Positions 35,277 through 48,108 of a stretch of 64,000 bases of DNA are shown in pieces; positions within the stretch are counted from its first letter, which is position 1, and each line of letters begins with the position of its first letter. This stretch comes from Flaccisagitta enflata (lineage: Eukaryota > Chaetognatha > Sagittoidea > Aphragmophora): NCBI GenBank assembly GCA_965153355.1, contig OZ231126.1:27652001-27716000 (forward strand), in the 5' to 3' direction. The translations under genes were made by a program, and so were the position numbers. The notes beneath the pieces are model-generated. The model was not told the DNA's origin and did not search any database. It saw only the letters and a list, made by a program, of their open reading frames with translations.

Positions 35277-35882
35277 CAGGGTCATCCACCTGAGTTGTCG
35301 GATTCTGTTAAGCTTTTACTCTCTGATGCTAAGAGATATGGATTTGAAATTGATCAAGTCCTAAAGAGTATAGATTGACATTTTTTGTATAAAAATTTTA
35401 GCCATTTTGGTCAGGTAGTTTGTCTCTAACATGGATTTTAACGTAAAGCTTTCATTTCAAGACTGAGCAGATTTTCTAGGAATTGTACAAATTAACACCC
35501 CAATTAGTTTTTGAATTTTTTTAGTAATCAATCCAAAACAGGCCTGAATCAGTGATGATACTAAAGTATTTCAATATGTTTGTCAGTTTATCATCTATTT
35601 GAGATTAATTTTCTCTCTATGGCGTGAATAGTAGAAAAAAAGAAAATAAATACGAATGCAAGCAGAATTCTGAATTTCTGATAGACAAGCTGTAAAATGG
35701 TTAAATACTTGTGTTACTTCAAATTTATGTAAAAGACAAACTACTTAACCAAAATGGCTGAAATTTTTACACAAATAATGTCAATCTATACTCTTTAAGA
35801 CGTGATCAATTTCAAATCCATGTCTCTTGGCATCTGAGAGTAAAAGCTTAACAGAATCTGACTACTCAGGTGGATGACCCTG
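35277..35882. mobile_element. TA-flanked palindromic MITE, 606 bp, with empty-site evidence
   Basis: Ends CAGGGTCATCCACCTGA and TCAGGTGGATGACCCTG are perfect inverses. TA lies at 35275-35276 and 35883-35884. Excising the element with one TA restores GAGATAGGCC...GAGCTTGATAGG, which is the sequence of the uninterrupted tandem units on the left. Inner arms (about 35277-35440 and 35695-35882) are inverted copies. Tc1/mariner-type by its TA duplication; no transposase. Confidence 0.93.
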
Positions 35883-35934
35883 TAGGCCATGGAGCTTGAT
35901 AGGTGGCCAATTAGGGCCAGTTTGACACGTCACC

Positions 35935-35935
<1 letters not shown>

Positions 35936-36029
<94 letters not shown>

Positions 36030-36030
36030 A
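35936..36030. repeat. (CA)n microsatellite
   Basis: About 43 CA units with one CATA interruption at the right end. Confidence 0.97.
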
Positions 36031-36499
36031 GCATGCGTGGGCGACCATATTTATGTTTAAGTCATTCGTTCACACCGAGGAGGCTCTTGTCCCGTATATA
36101 CCCTTGAATGATTCGTTAATCGAGTTAATATATTTACCGAATATTGACGGTGAAAAGTGACCCTGCTTGGTTCATGACCAGTTGACCTAGCTTTAATAAT
36201 TGTCGTAGAAAACAAAGTAAATGCTAATCATTGTCAAATACATGCTACTCCATAGCCTTGCTAATCACTCTTAACATGCTTCTCCATGGCCTTGCCCCGT
36301 TACTAACTTCCAGACATCAAATGTGAATATCATTGGACACAACTCAAGAGTCGATATACTCTGATATCAACAAGCCAGTCACACTTCGATATGGTTCACT
36401 GTGAAGGCCTTGTCTCTAGCATTACCTTTCATCCATCTTGGGTCTTAGGAGAAATGCAGGATTGCAATTTATTTCTAAATTCTGGCCATTTCTTTGCTC
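36031..36499. other. No supported gene
   Basis: A small repeat of CATGCT(A/T)CTCCATAGCCTTG near 36240-36295; otherwise featureless. Confidence 0.5.
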
Positions 36500-36915
<416 letters not shown>

Positions 36916-37026
36916 AGAGACATGACCTATGGCTAGTGTCAGCGGTTCATCACTCGTCCCTCACTTGGCAAGGTGAGGTTAGGGTTCATCTCAAAGGTAG
37001 AATAGATTTGTGGAATTCGAATAAAC

Positions 37027-37230
37027 AGGCATGTTCACGCTAACGTTGTTGTTTACCATCTCAAGCCACTTTCATAATCAACTGGCATGTTTTCGCCTAC
37101 ATGGATGTCTAAAGTTTAAACCAATGTTCATAATACAGGCATTTTCATGCTAATGTGGTTGCTCTGCATTAAAATAAGAAACAGGCGCGATCACTCTTAC
37201 GTGATTGTTTAGCATTTAAAGCCACTTAAC
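37027..37230. repeat. Degenerate tandem repeat, ~50-55-bp unit, four copies
   Basis: AGGCATGTTCACGCTAACG, then TTGTTTA.CAT, then AAGCCACTT recurs with strong divergence. Confidence 0.55.
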
Positions 37231-37281
37231 AAGCCTTGGCCTAGTAGAGATATTTGAGAGCATGGAAAGCCCATTTAGAGG

Positions 37282-37485
37282 CACAAGTGGCGCGGGGTCA
37301 CAATATTGTTGCGGACGGGTGGGCAGGGGCATACAACCCTCATCTACACCCCAACCCCTATTCCACACACAATATACACAAAAAGTATCTAGAATGCTTG
37401 TTTTTCCATTTTTCAAACTCGATGACCCCGGACGGACCAATGGACCGAAGGACGAATAAAGCCTCTTAGAGAGGTGCGTGTCCGA
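37282..37485 (-). mobile_element. Family D element, GTTGCGGAC subtype
   Basis: On the minus strand: GGACACGCACCTCTC, AGAGGCTTTATTCGTCC, CCATTGGTCCGTCCGG, a short body, then CACCCGTCCGCAACAATATT and GTGACCCCGCGCCACTTGTG. The 3' hairpin stem is GTG/CAC. Confidence 0.75.
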
Positions 37486-37811
37486 TACATGACTTTCTAA
37501 ATGAGTTTACTTATTGTGCTATATCTGAAGTAGCACGGCAGTTTCAGTTACAGTTTCCTCTAGATGTTCCGTGTGATGGTAGGTGGCAGAGGTAGCAGAG
37601 GTAGCGCGGAGTAGAGGCGCCAAGTCCCGGTTTGATCTATTGTCATCATTATCAAACGTGATAAGTCAGCGTTTGTAGTTTCCCAACAATGTTGACAAAG
37701 ATCAATTTCCTCGTAAAAACGCAAACACAAATGTATCAGGAAGGCAAATATGTAAACATTGTGGTAATGCAGAAGGTATTACCAACGTGGTTGAAGATCT
37801 AAAGAGAGATA

Positions 37812-37862
37812 AAACAAGTGACGCGGTATCTCAATACAGTCGCGGACGGGTGGGTTAACGTT
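37812..37862 (-). mobile_element. Family D 3' end fragment
   Basis: Minus strand CCCACCCGTCCGCGACTGTA then GATACCGCGTCACTTGTT, the GTGAC-type 3' terminus without a body. It lies just left of D4. Confidence 0.55.
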
Positions 37863-37888
37863 CGCACTGGTGCATTTGGTGTAAGTCT

Positions 37889-38123
37889 GTTTAGTCGCGT
37901 GCTAGGCGACTCCATGAACCGCTATGTCTGTCTGTCGGTCGGTCGGTCTGTCGATCGATCGGTCTGTCGGTCGGTCGGTCGGTCTCCGTTAGCTTTTTTC
38001 AGCGTTTTTGGGCGTTTTTTGCATTACTGCTCCTGCTTTTAGTTGCTTTGTCTTTTGGTCTTTAGATCTTTTAGTCTTTTAGTCTTCAAGACCGCACGCG
38101 ACTTGTAACACGTTGGTCTTGTT
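37889..38123 (+). mobile_element. Family D element D4, short
   Basis: Dyad AGTCGCGTGCTAGGCGACT, (GGTC)n with GATC variants, TTTTAGTCTTTTAGTC units, then CCGCACGCGACTTGTAAC and GTTGGTCTTGTT. Confidence 0.8.
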
Positions 38124-39565
38124 ATTTTTACGTTAACGACAGTTAAGAAAATCAAAATGAACAATTGTCTTGGAGTAAATTTTCAGTAAGGATTTTGGTG
38201 AATGAGCCATTTCCCTACTCAATGCCACCCTTCTACTTCTAGCCTTAAAACGATGTATTTCATGACCTGCTGCTCTGGGTGGTTACGGGGTGGTTGGTTG
38301 GTCTCTGTTCTGCATCGAGGATGGATTTGGTCCATAGTGTGAGGACGGACATAGCCTCTCAAAGAGTTGCGTATCAGTAACTGAAAACGAAAGAATCACA
38401 GTGTTGATCTAAAGTGATGTGAATGGCCTCATACATTACTCCATGGAGTCATAATTCCATATCAAAACGCGCGAGGCCAGCCGCAAACATCTGGCTTCAA
38501 TTAACGTCACAACTTCGTGCAAAAGAAAGAAAAATTGAAAAGAAACTGCCATTGCATTGATTTTTTTACTCTAAGCAGCTAATAAGATAAGATCTAGTTT
38601 TGTATGCAATTGGTCTCTTGATAGTGGCAGTGAGCAGCTTTTTCATAAAACCCAAGAGATGAATTTTCCAATGTAAAATTTCATCAAATTTATCGCATTT
38701 TCATAAGTCCACTTTGCAACCGTTGGATATTTGTTTTGGAATGAAAACTTGGTGTCTAGATGTGGAGAAATTGATAATGAATAATTGATAATAATTGATA
38801 ATGTGAAAAGATTGTGATTATTTTGGTCATCATATGAAACGTTTTTTGGAATAGAGGTAAATTTATTCGTGTTTAATGTTTGATATATATATATTTCAAA
38901 ACGATAATAGAGAATGGCAGTTCTTTCTCTGAATTTCCAAGGTCGTGACGTAAATTTGAAGCCAGGTGTCAAATAGATATCGGAGAACATGGAAAGCTAG
39001 TGGACAATTACGTTCACTTAATCAATTGATTCAATATGCTCGTAGATCAAAGTTTCTTTTTTCTAAAAGTTCTTTTTTCTCGCATATTATGTCTCAAAAT
39101 GAGGGAACAAAATGGCAGCGTATAAGATCGAAATAAATACAAAAGAATTAGCAGGAAAGATTATATATGGTATCCAATTACGTGAATAAAACATTTGGTA
39201 AAAAAATGATTTCATATTGAAATAATCTCTCATTCTCAACAAAAAACGAAAATAATGAGTAAACAAAGAATCCTCATTCTCTTCCTCCTTCTCCTCCTCA
39301 CAATTGGCTTCTAAAAATATTTTCTCGGTTATTATAATCAATTGGAGTTTGAAATTGTCCTCTCCTATGGAAAAACACTCTGCGATGAAATTTTTTTAAT
39401 TGGTATCAGAGCGTAAGTGTGAGGCGCGAAAATTCGAAAGGCTGTTGGCAACAGTGCTTCAGGTTGACAATTCCAACCGAGCTTCAAGTCCGAGAGAGTG
39501 TCCAACTTATTGAGTCCTCTTCCACAACCATTTTCAATTTTTCATACCTGAGAATATCGGCCTAT
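38124..39565. other. No supported gene
   Basis: Possible worn family D remnant near 38270-38380 (GGTTGGTTGGTC, GACGGACATAGCCTCTC). The rest is AT-rich with no exon that I can defend. Confidence 0.5.
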
Positions 39566-39800
39566 TTTTAGTCGCGTACTCTTTTCGACATTTATGGGTG
39601 GTTTTTGCATTACTGCTCCTGCCCAAGTGCTTGATAAGACTTTTTGGGCAGCGGCCCCAAGGCTAAGGGCCGATATCCTGTAGGACACAGGGGTGAATTT
39701 CCATACGTCCGTCCGTCCGTCCCCGCAAAAAAATTTCTCAAGCTTCAAAATCCCATTGATTAACAAATTGACAAATATCAAACTTCCAATTGAATAACCT
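39566..39800 (+). mobile_element. Family D remnant followed by truncated family A element A3
   Basis: 39566-39640 has TTTTTAGTCGCGTACTC and CATTACTGCTCCTGCCCAAG (family D). At 39641 a family A 5' end starts (TTTTTGGGCAGCGGCCCCAA, GTCCTGTAGGAC variant, GGGGTGAATTTCC, (GTCC)n). Only a few CCCATTGATTAACA units follow and no 3' end. Confidence 0.7.
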
Positions 39801-40102
39801 GTCTCTTTTTTGTCCATCAATCATTCCATATGGACACATACCTGCAAAGCACATTCAACCATTGTTTTAAGTCATACCTAAAGCATATACGGTTCCGGTC
39901 ATATACGTCTCAAAGTGCGTCTAACTCTGGCTTTGGCTTGGGAACTCTTAAATTATTCGCGGAAGCCAATATCAAAAACCCAAAGAACCCAAACCAAGGA
40001 TATAAATCGGAGGATCTTGACTGCCATAAAAGGCCACTGCTTATATAAACAGTTGGCAGGGCTTAAAGAGATGAGATTCTAGTTGATTTGCGCTTATGGC
40101 AT

Positions 40103-40103
<1 letters not shown>

Positions 40104-40150
<47 letters not shown>

Positions 40151-40157
40151 TTGATGT

Positions 40158-40217
<60 letters not shown>
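40104..40217. repeat. (GAT)n microsatellite
   Basis: About 37 GAT units with two GTT interruptions near 40150. Confidence 0.97.
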
Positions 40218-40218
<1 letters not shown>

Positions 40219-40379
40219 CATGAAGTTGATGATACACACTCCTGATGAGATGATTATCTGGGATTAGAAGAAGAATGAGAAAAACTAATGGAAAATCGCT
40301 CCGTTCATGTCTTATTCATGATATCTGTCTTTCCTTCCGATCCTTAAGCCTCCATTCGCCAGTTCATCTCTGTCTTTCT

Positions 40380-41391
<1,012 letters not shown>

Positions 41392-41620
41392 CTGTCTAGC
41401 TCATGAATATGTCAACATCTGGAGAGAATCATCACATTTGAAACAATGTTACTCTTGAAAAAAAAAAACTACAACAACTAGGTTGGTCCCAATTTGAGGA
41501 GTTGTTAAGACTCTCACAAATGCGACTTTTCTCAGGTGTATAGCTCAATTTGTTTAGGAGCAGTACTCTTCCAAAGTCGATCCTTCCTTCAAGATGTTGA
41601 TATATTCATGAGCTAGATAG
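41392..41620. mobile_element. TA-flanked MITE, 229 bp
   Basis: CTGTCTAGCTCATGAATAT at the left is inverted at the right as ATATTCATGAGCTAGATAG (one mismatch); the match continues through GTCAACATCT/AGATGTTGAT. TA flanks at 41390-41391 and 41621-41622. Confidence 0.8.
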
Positions 41621-42634
41621 TATTTGAATAGTGCCACCCCACCCGGACCGACTTACCTAGCAAATAGAACGACACCGGATCGGCCAGTTCTTCATAATCC
41701 ATTCTTTTCTTCTTTCGGTTGTTGTTTTGTTGTTGTGTTCCCGCTTTACGGCGTTGTCTTGTTTCTTTCTTTCATTCTTTTATTTTCCTCTTCAAGCCGT
41801 TTTGTTGATTTCTTCCCGCGTCACGGAGTAGTTTTTTTTTTTGGTTCATATTCAGATTTTTTTTCTCTCCTTGTGCGCTTTTACAAATATTGGCTGTAAG
41901 ATATGATGGCGTAGGTTAGATTCTTAGTGGGATAGCTCTACAAGAGATATAAAGTGATCACTGCAAATCCGGACCAAAGTGTGAATTTTTTTTTACAACA
42001 CCCTCATGAGGTAAATAGATGATCCAGAAGGGGTGCCATGAAATTCTGGCCCATTCGGGGTACCCAGGGGCCCCTAAATTGGCCAATTCAGAAAATATTT
42101 TTTCAAAAAGTGTCTTCAAAAGGGGGGTCAAATCGACTAGAAATGACCTAATTTGCCTAGATCCAAAATCCTGTAACAATTTTTTTTTTCTCGAAAAACT
42201 GAAAATTTTTGCGTCGACGCCTCGAAACATTGACCAAAAAAAATTTCCAAAAAAATTTCTGCAAAAGGGGGGTCAACTCAACTAAGAATGACCTAATTTG
42301 CCTAGATCCAAAATCCTGTAGTAAATTTTTTTTTCAAAAAACTTTGAAAATTTTTGGGTCGACGCCTCTAGAAATTGACTAAAAATTTTTTCCGAAGTTC
42401 CTAGTTCTTTAGTCTGGTACAGTAGATGTCGTCTAGACTTGGAAATACAGGGGATCTCATAACCTGAGCATCAGTACAATAAGGGGACTGATATTTTCCT
42501 GGTGTAATGTATAGACCCTAAGGGGTTGACAATGGGGTATGGAATTACCTTACAACAAAAAACTTTTAGTATAAAACATTAGGATCAATCACTTTTATAG
42601 CAGAATTTCAGCTTCATCTATTTGCTTTAATTGC

Positions 42635-42731
42635 AAAACCAGCCTAGGATTCGAACCTGGAACCTTCAAAGAAACAAACTGATCATGATAAATCTGCAGT
42701 GAAATGAGTTAACCGCTAGACCAATTCCGAC
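42635..42731 (-). promoter_or_regulatory. tRNA-like pol III promoter (left arm copy)
   Basis: On the minus strand TGGTCTAGCGGTTAACTC matches an A box/D-arm, and GGTTCGAATCC (reverse complement at 42647-42657) is a canonical B box. The spacing exceeds that of an intron-less tRNA. The acceptor and T stems are only partly paired, so this resembles a SINE head rather than a working tRNA gene. Confidence 0.6.
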
Positions 42732-43263
42732 AACTGTCTTTAGGGAGCTAATATGATTTAGTATATTCAAAATAATTTTCTATCCACAGAGCTGCCATAC
42801 CCCATTGTCAACCCCATAAGACATAAGCATTATACTCACACATTTTTATTTCATTGGCACAAATAGTAGTTATGATATGAGGGCCCCCGTATTTCCAAGT
42901 AAAGACGACATCTACTGTATATATAAAGAAGGCCAAGTAGGCCAATAGGTGAGACATGTGGATAGTGAAATGAATGCGTTACCAACCAACCAACCAACCA
43001 ACAGACACGGCCAGTTATATTTTCTCATGGTTTGTAGTTGCATGCTACGCAACTTTACAACCCGCTATGTCGGTACGGTTCTTTTTTTTGAAGATATACT
43101 TAAAGCTTGTGTGTTTGCTTTGGATTTCACTTAAAACAATTTTTGCATGAAACTTCGAGAAACTGGCCTAACACATATAAATTAAATGGTTTATGCTTGC
43201 AGTGGATTTTCTGTAATTCATGATTACATCTATATGTCAATTTTTATGGCAAAATTTACTCTT

Positions 43264-43448
43264 TTTAGTCGCGGACACGCAACTCTACACCTTGCTGTTT
43301 TGGTCGGTAGTGCAATTATCTTTTTAGTCGCAGACTCATGACTCTAGGACCCGCCCTGTTGGTTGGTTGGTCGCTCCATTTGTTACAAAAACAAAATCCA
43401 AGCTTTTTTTTGCTTTTCCACTCCTCCCCACCCGTCCGCGACTTAGGA
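43264..43448 (+). mobile_element. Two family D fragments in the inverted-repeat spacer
   Basis: AGTCGCGGACACGCAACTCTAC at 43266 and AGTCGCAGACTCATGACTCTAG at 43326 are two 5' dyads, the second followed by GGTT repeats and ending CCACCCGTCCGCGACTTAGG. Another dyad, AGTTGCATGCTACGCAACT, lies at 43035-43053. Confidence 0.6.
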
Positions 43449-44329
43449 TGAGTGTATACATCAAGGTGCACACAAAAGGGCAATTTCCATGGTCAAATGA
43501 TATTCTATAAAAAATTAAAATGACTTATTTACAATTTTTTGAAAGAAATAATATTCTCAGTATATGGCTTATTGATTTATTTGCATTGAAAATCATTTAT
43601 GTGTACAAAATCAGTTTGAAAAATTGAGAAAAAAAAATTAACTCCCGCTTTTTGATTGGTCTTGTGTGAAATTTTTTATCTTTCTCTGAATGCAAAAATT
43701 TGCATTTCTTAAAACATGGCCCTATTCTAAAGACATATAAGAAAAAGGCCATGTTCTTAGAAATACAAATTTCCGCATTCCAAGAGAGATTAAGAATTTC
43801 ATGCAAAATGATTTCCCAAATTTGCTGTTTGAGTGCACCGCGACATACAGCCTTGTTTCAAGTTAAAATCACAAAAATTGTAATTAGTATCATAAACAAT
43901 TTTTTTCGAGCAGTTTAGGGTTTGACTTATAGTTTGAAATAAATGGAATGAAAGGATAACCCTATCTCTATCCCCTTTTCTGGGAAATTCTGGGTAAGAA
44001 AATGTTCTCCTCTTTCTTTTAAGTGCGACAAAGCACCTCTAACTGGCCGTGTCTGTTGGTTGGTTGGTTGGTTGGTTGGTAACGCATTCATTTCACTATC
44101 CACATGTCTCACCTATTGGCCTACTTGGCCTTCTTTATATATAAAGTAGATGTCGTCTATACTTGGAAATACGGAGGCCCTCATATCATAACTACCATTT
44201 GTGCCGATGAAATAAAAATGTGTGAGTATAATGCTTATGTCCTATGGGGTTGACAATGGGGTATGGCAGCTCTGTGGATAGAAAATTATTTTTGATATAC
44301 TAAATCATATTAGCTCCCTAAAGACAGTT

Positions 44330-44426
44330 GTCGGAATTGGTCTAGCGGTTAACTCAGTTCACTGCAGATTTATCATGATCAGTTTGTTTTTTTGAAGGTT
44401 CCAGGTTCGAATCCCAGGCTGGTTTT
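44330..44426 (+). promoter_or_regulatory. tRNA-like pol III promoter (right arm copy)
   Basis: A box TTGGTCTAGCGGTTAAC at 44337-44353 and B box GGTTCGAATCC at 44404-44414. It is the inverted twin of the left-arm copy, so transcripts from the two would be divergent from the arms and complementary to each other. Confidence 0.6.
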
Positions 44427-45113
44427 GCAATTAAAGCAAATAGATGAAGCTGAAATTCTGCTATAAAAGTGATTGATCCTAATGTTTTATACTAAAAGTT
44501 TTTTTGTTGTAAGGTAAGCCGTAGGGGGATTCCATACCCCATTGTCAACCCCTTAGGGTCTATACATTACACCAGGAAAATATCAGTCCCCTTATTGTAC
44601 TGATGCTCAGGTTATGAGATCCCCTGTATTTCCAAGTCTAGACGACATCTACTGTACCAGACTAAAGAACTAGGAACTTCGGAAAAAATTTTTAGTCAAT
44701 TTCTAGAGGCATCGACCCAAAAATTTTCAAAGTTTTTTGAAAAAAAAATTTACTACAGAATTTTGGATCTAGGCAAATTAGGTCATTCTTTGTTGAGTTG
44801 ACCCCCCTTTTGAAGAAATTTTTTTGGAAAATTTTTTTGGTCAATGTTTCGAGGCGTCGACGCAAAAATTTTCAGTTTTTCGAGAAAAAAAAAATTGTAA
44901 CAGGATTTTGGATCTAGGCAAATTAGGTCATTTCTAGTCGATTTGACCCCCCTTTTGAAGACACTTTTTGAAAAAATATTTTCTGAATCGGCCAATTTAG
45001 GGGCCCCTGGGGACCCCGAATGGGCCCGAATTTTGTGGCACCCCTTCTGGATCATCTATTTACCTCATGAGGGTGTTGTAAAAAGAAATTCACACTTTGG
45101 TCCGGATTTGCAG

Positions 45114-45539
45114 AGGCCAACTGCTCTCCAATTCCACTAAAAGGGCACTTTTAGCCTCGTGGCATTTGGCATACAGTGCAGTGCGTGCTCGATGGTGTAA
45201 ATGGCCAAAATAAAAAATGATTGGGCAGAGGTTGTGCGACTTAGTCATTACTGGAAAAATACATTGTCGGGACCCCATGATCATAATTAATTGTTAAAAT
45301 TTAAACTTCACCGTGCTCAATGACGTCATCATTTGCTGTTTAAATAAATTTGAATGTGCTTAATGACGTCATTATGATTTTATGTGCGACGAAATGATCA
45401 TTGAAAAAAAAAGGATCGTTGACAAACGTCATCAATCTCATTTGAGGTTTGTTTTCAAATTTTCTTTTCCATTTTTTTTCTGAGCAAACACTACAGAAAC
45501 AACATCAATTATTTGTTCTCTCTCTCTAATGTTACCATT
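45114..45539. other. No supported gene; AATGACGTCAT duplication
   Basis: AATGACGTCATCATT (about 45318) and AATGACGTCATTATG (about 45362) lie within a duplicated ~45-bp segment. TGACGTCA is the CRE consensus, but there is no nearby gene start to connect it to. Confidence 0.4.
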
Positions 45540-45640
45540 TTTAGTCGCGTTTTTTCTAATTGCTAGCAGTTTTCGTATTACAGCCCCCGCTCAACCACGA
45601 CTGTCTTGCCGTGTATCCGGCCTTTTTTTTTCTACATGCT
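45540..45640 (+). mobile_element. Family D remnant
   Basis: TTTTTAGTCGCGTTTTTTC at 45539 and the 3' terminus CACGACTGTCTTGCCGTGTA followed by TCCGGCC, with 3' hairpin GCCG-TGTATC-CGGC. Confidence 0.65.
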
Positions 45641-45822
45641 GAGTAGCCGGGTCAGACTGAGTAGCCGGTCCAGACTGAGTAGCCGGGTCAGACTGAGTCT
45701 AGCCGAGTCGGGCCTAGTAGCGGGTCAGGGCAGTGGCGGGGTCAGGCTGAGTAGCCGGGTCAGACTGAGTAGCCAGGTCAGACTGAGTAGCTGGGTCAGA
45801 CTGAGTAGCCGGGTCGGACACC
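45641..45822. repeat. 18-bp minisatellite, ~10 units
   Basis: Unit near GTAGCCGGGTCAGACTGA, with several variants and one shorter GTCAGGGCAGTGGCGG block. It directly follows a family D terminus. Confidence 0.92.
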
Positions 45823-46641
45823 GATGAACTACAGTCGAGGACTGTTGTTTTTTAAGCTTTTTTTCAATATTCTAACCTAGTTCATCAGATCGGGCAACAA
45901 ATTATAAAAAATCAGCTCAATCGGATCAGTTTTATAAACTTTATGCCTGTTTCAAGCTTCACCTAGTTGTAAATTTGCGTAACATATGGATCGAAGGCTA
46001 ATGGTTTTGACCGACCTAATCGATTGCTTACCGTATTCAACTAGTCTTTTTTTATAAACAGACTCATGCCAAACACCTTTTTGGGCCTTTACGACAAGTT
46101 ATCGCTACTTTTTTCTTCCTTTCAGTCAATCCTAACGGTCATTGTCCTTATCAGCCTTAATTCGAATGCCAGGGATGTTGAAAATAATTTTTACTGTTTA
46201 TATTCTTATCTTGTGACATCTTCATCGTGGACGGCATTATGCAAATTAGCATCAGCACCAAAGACGCGTGACGCTCAGATATGGGGTGATTACACATTCT
46301 TATCAGTCTTATGATGTACTATTTGGAATACTGAATATATGTGCCCCACATCAAAGGCCTAAAATTTGGTTGAATGAAATCAATACAAACAATATTCTCT
46401 TTTTTTTCATCGAAAAAGAGACAATGAGCATCAGCATCAGCATCAGCATCAGCATTCGAATCAAAGAGCGCGTTGAACGCTTATCAGTCTATCGCAATAT
46501 CAAAAAAAAAGAATCAATCATATAAATGCAGAAGCGATGGTGATGACATGACAGCTGCTGAGCTCTTCTTTCTCGATGTCTTGATAAAGTTCTATTGATA
46601 CGTTTGTCTGCTTCACTCCGGGTTGTCTGAGTACGCCAGAT
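45823..46641. other. No supported gene; (CAGCAT)5 at 46427-46456
   Basis: The plus-strand frames here have no recognised domains. A short hexanucleotide array is the only clear structure. Confidence 0.45.
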
Positions 46642-47113
46642 CTAGTAAAGGAAAATTGGTCGCTGAGCCTCAAAGAGAGCATTTGCCCGCGCTTCTCGAT
46701 TTCGCGCCCAAAACGCGCTTTCCCCCTATAATGTCTTGGAGGCTGTTGGTAATCTGCAGATCCTTTGCTGCTACGTCTGACTCCAACGCAACAATCTGAT
46801 TAGACAGAGCTTTGTTTCTCTGTTCACAAATGCGCGCTTTTCGACTTTCCTTTTCCTTTGCTTTTATTGCATTGTCCTTTTCTTCCGTAACTTGCTTCAA
46901 CTCCCGCTCCATAGTTTGTAAATCACGCTGAAGGTCCCCAATGTGAGTGCGCATTTCAAAGTCATGGTCGATGATGACGCTTTCCGGGTCGGCCGCAAAT
47001 TCATTAGGGAAAATGTTCAAGCGGAAGATTTCATGGCGGTTTTTCTCCCAGTGTCGTTTCTTTCGAATTCTTCGACGCATATTAGCATAGCGGTTGCGAA
47101 GTGGTTTGTCCAT
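46642..47113 (-). CDS. Unrecognised basic/coiled-coil protein (exon or intronless gene) with an apparent frameshift
   Basis: ATG at 47113 on the minus strand, just inside a possible acceptor (AAATTAG at 47130). The N-terminus is strongly basic (MDKPLRNRYANMRRRIRKKR). A mixed segment follows with NIFPNEFAADPESVIIDHDF, then a predicted coiled coil from about residue 80 (LQRDLQTMERELKQVTEEKD) to about 135. The frame stops at 46670. However, removing one base from the five-C run at 46722-46726 would carry the reading into another open frame (FWARNREARANALFEAQRP) that ends at 46642. So there is either a real frameshift or a homopolymer error. Homology unknown. Confidence 0.5.
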
Positions 47114-47248
47114 GTTGAGTAGAAGATGCCTAATTTGGAAATATGAACTGTGCACATCATCGTCAAATCATCATGATTCATGATCAACATCATCCTTTTG
47201 TCATCATCACCCTCGTCATAAAGAGTCATCATATTTCATCTTATATAT

Positions 47249-47249
47249 T

Positions 47250-47293
<44 letters not shown>

Positions 47294-47446
47294 GCTTTCT
47301 TTCTTTCTTTATTTTAATTTCTCTTTGTTTCTTCATTTTTTTTTGCTTTTTTTCTCTGTTTCCCATCTTTGATCCCACCTTTCTTTCCATCTTCCTTCCT
47401 TTCTTCCTTCTTTCTTTCTTCCTTTCTGCATTCCTTACTTCCTTCC
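47249..47446. repeat. (TTTC)n and degenerate T/C-rich tract
   Basis: TTTC units at 47249-47310, then mixed TTCC/TTTC to the start of element B3. Confidence 0.9.
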
Positions 47447-47516
47447 TTTTGGGCAGCGGCCCCGAAGGGGCCAATGACCTATGCTTTCACACAGGGGGAA
47501 TTTCTCCTCCTTCTCC

Positions 47517-48108
47517 TTTTTGGGCAGCGGCCCCAAAGGGCCGATGTCCTGTAGGACACAGGGGTGAATTTCCTTACGTCCGTCCGTACGTCCATCCGTC
47601 CGTACGTCCCTCCCCCCCGAAGCGTCTCAGATTTTAAATTTCCATTGAATAACATGGGAAAATGACAAGATACAAACTTCCCATTGAATAACATGGAAAA
47701 GTGACAACTTTAAAACTTCCCATTGAATAAATGGAAAATTTACAAACAATAGAAAAATGGAGATTTTCCATCGGATAACATGGAAAATTAACAAAAAAAA
47801 AAAAAAAAACAAAAACAAAATAGCAATTGGATAATATGGAGAATTGACAAAAAAGATGAAATTCTCATCGAATAACATGGAAATTTGACAAAAAATTGTA
47901 GAAAATACATAAGTCCCATTGAATATCATGGAAAATTCCCCAAAAGGCCTGAAATATGCCTTCTCAGGACGTAAGGAAATTCACCCCTGTGTCCTACAGG
48001 ACATTGGCCCTTTAAGGCCGCTGCCCTGCTCTCACTCCACCTCTTCAGCTGATCACTCCAAGCAGGGCATCGGGTACCGCTGACCATGTGCAATCCTTGG
48101 ATGACTTG
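47517..48108 (+). mobile_element. Family A element A4, inserted in B3
   Basis: 5' TTTTTGGGCAGCGGCCCCAA, GTCCTGTAGGAC hairpin, (GTCC)n, a body of ~45-bp units around CCCATTGAATAACATGG, inverted terminus at about 47965-48027, CGGGTACCGCTGACCA, hairpin ATCC-TT-GGAT, end GACTTG. TTCTCC stands on both sides, but the family B host is naturally rich in TTCTCC, so this is not proof of a target duplication. Confidence 0.88.

Larger units (their letters stand above)
41963..45112. mobile_element. Large inverted-repeat element, arms ~1.05 kb, spacer ~1.03 kb
   Basis: The left arm (about 41963-43017) and right arm (about 44041-45112) are inverted copies over their whole length with only scattered differences. 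Outer ends are CTGCAAATCCGGACCAAAG and its inverse. Each arm holds an internal ~165-bp direct duplication (TTTGCCTAGATCCAAAATCC recurs) and a tRNA-like segment. The spacer (43018-44040) holds family D fragments and a small inverted repeat. No transposase. No clear target duplication was found. Confidence 0.85.

Noticed and set aside
42635-44426. Two functional tRNA genes
   Set aside because: A and B boxes are good, but the acceptor and T stems are only partly paired and the A-B spacing needs an intron. The two copies are also part of a mobile inverted repeat, so I call them tRNA-like promoters.
45318-45375. TGACGTCA as a functional CRE promoter element
   Set aside because: It occurs twice through a small duplication, and no transcription start or gene lies nearby.
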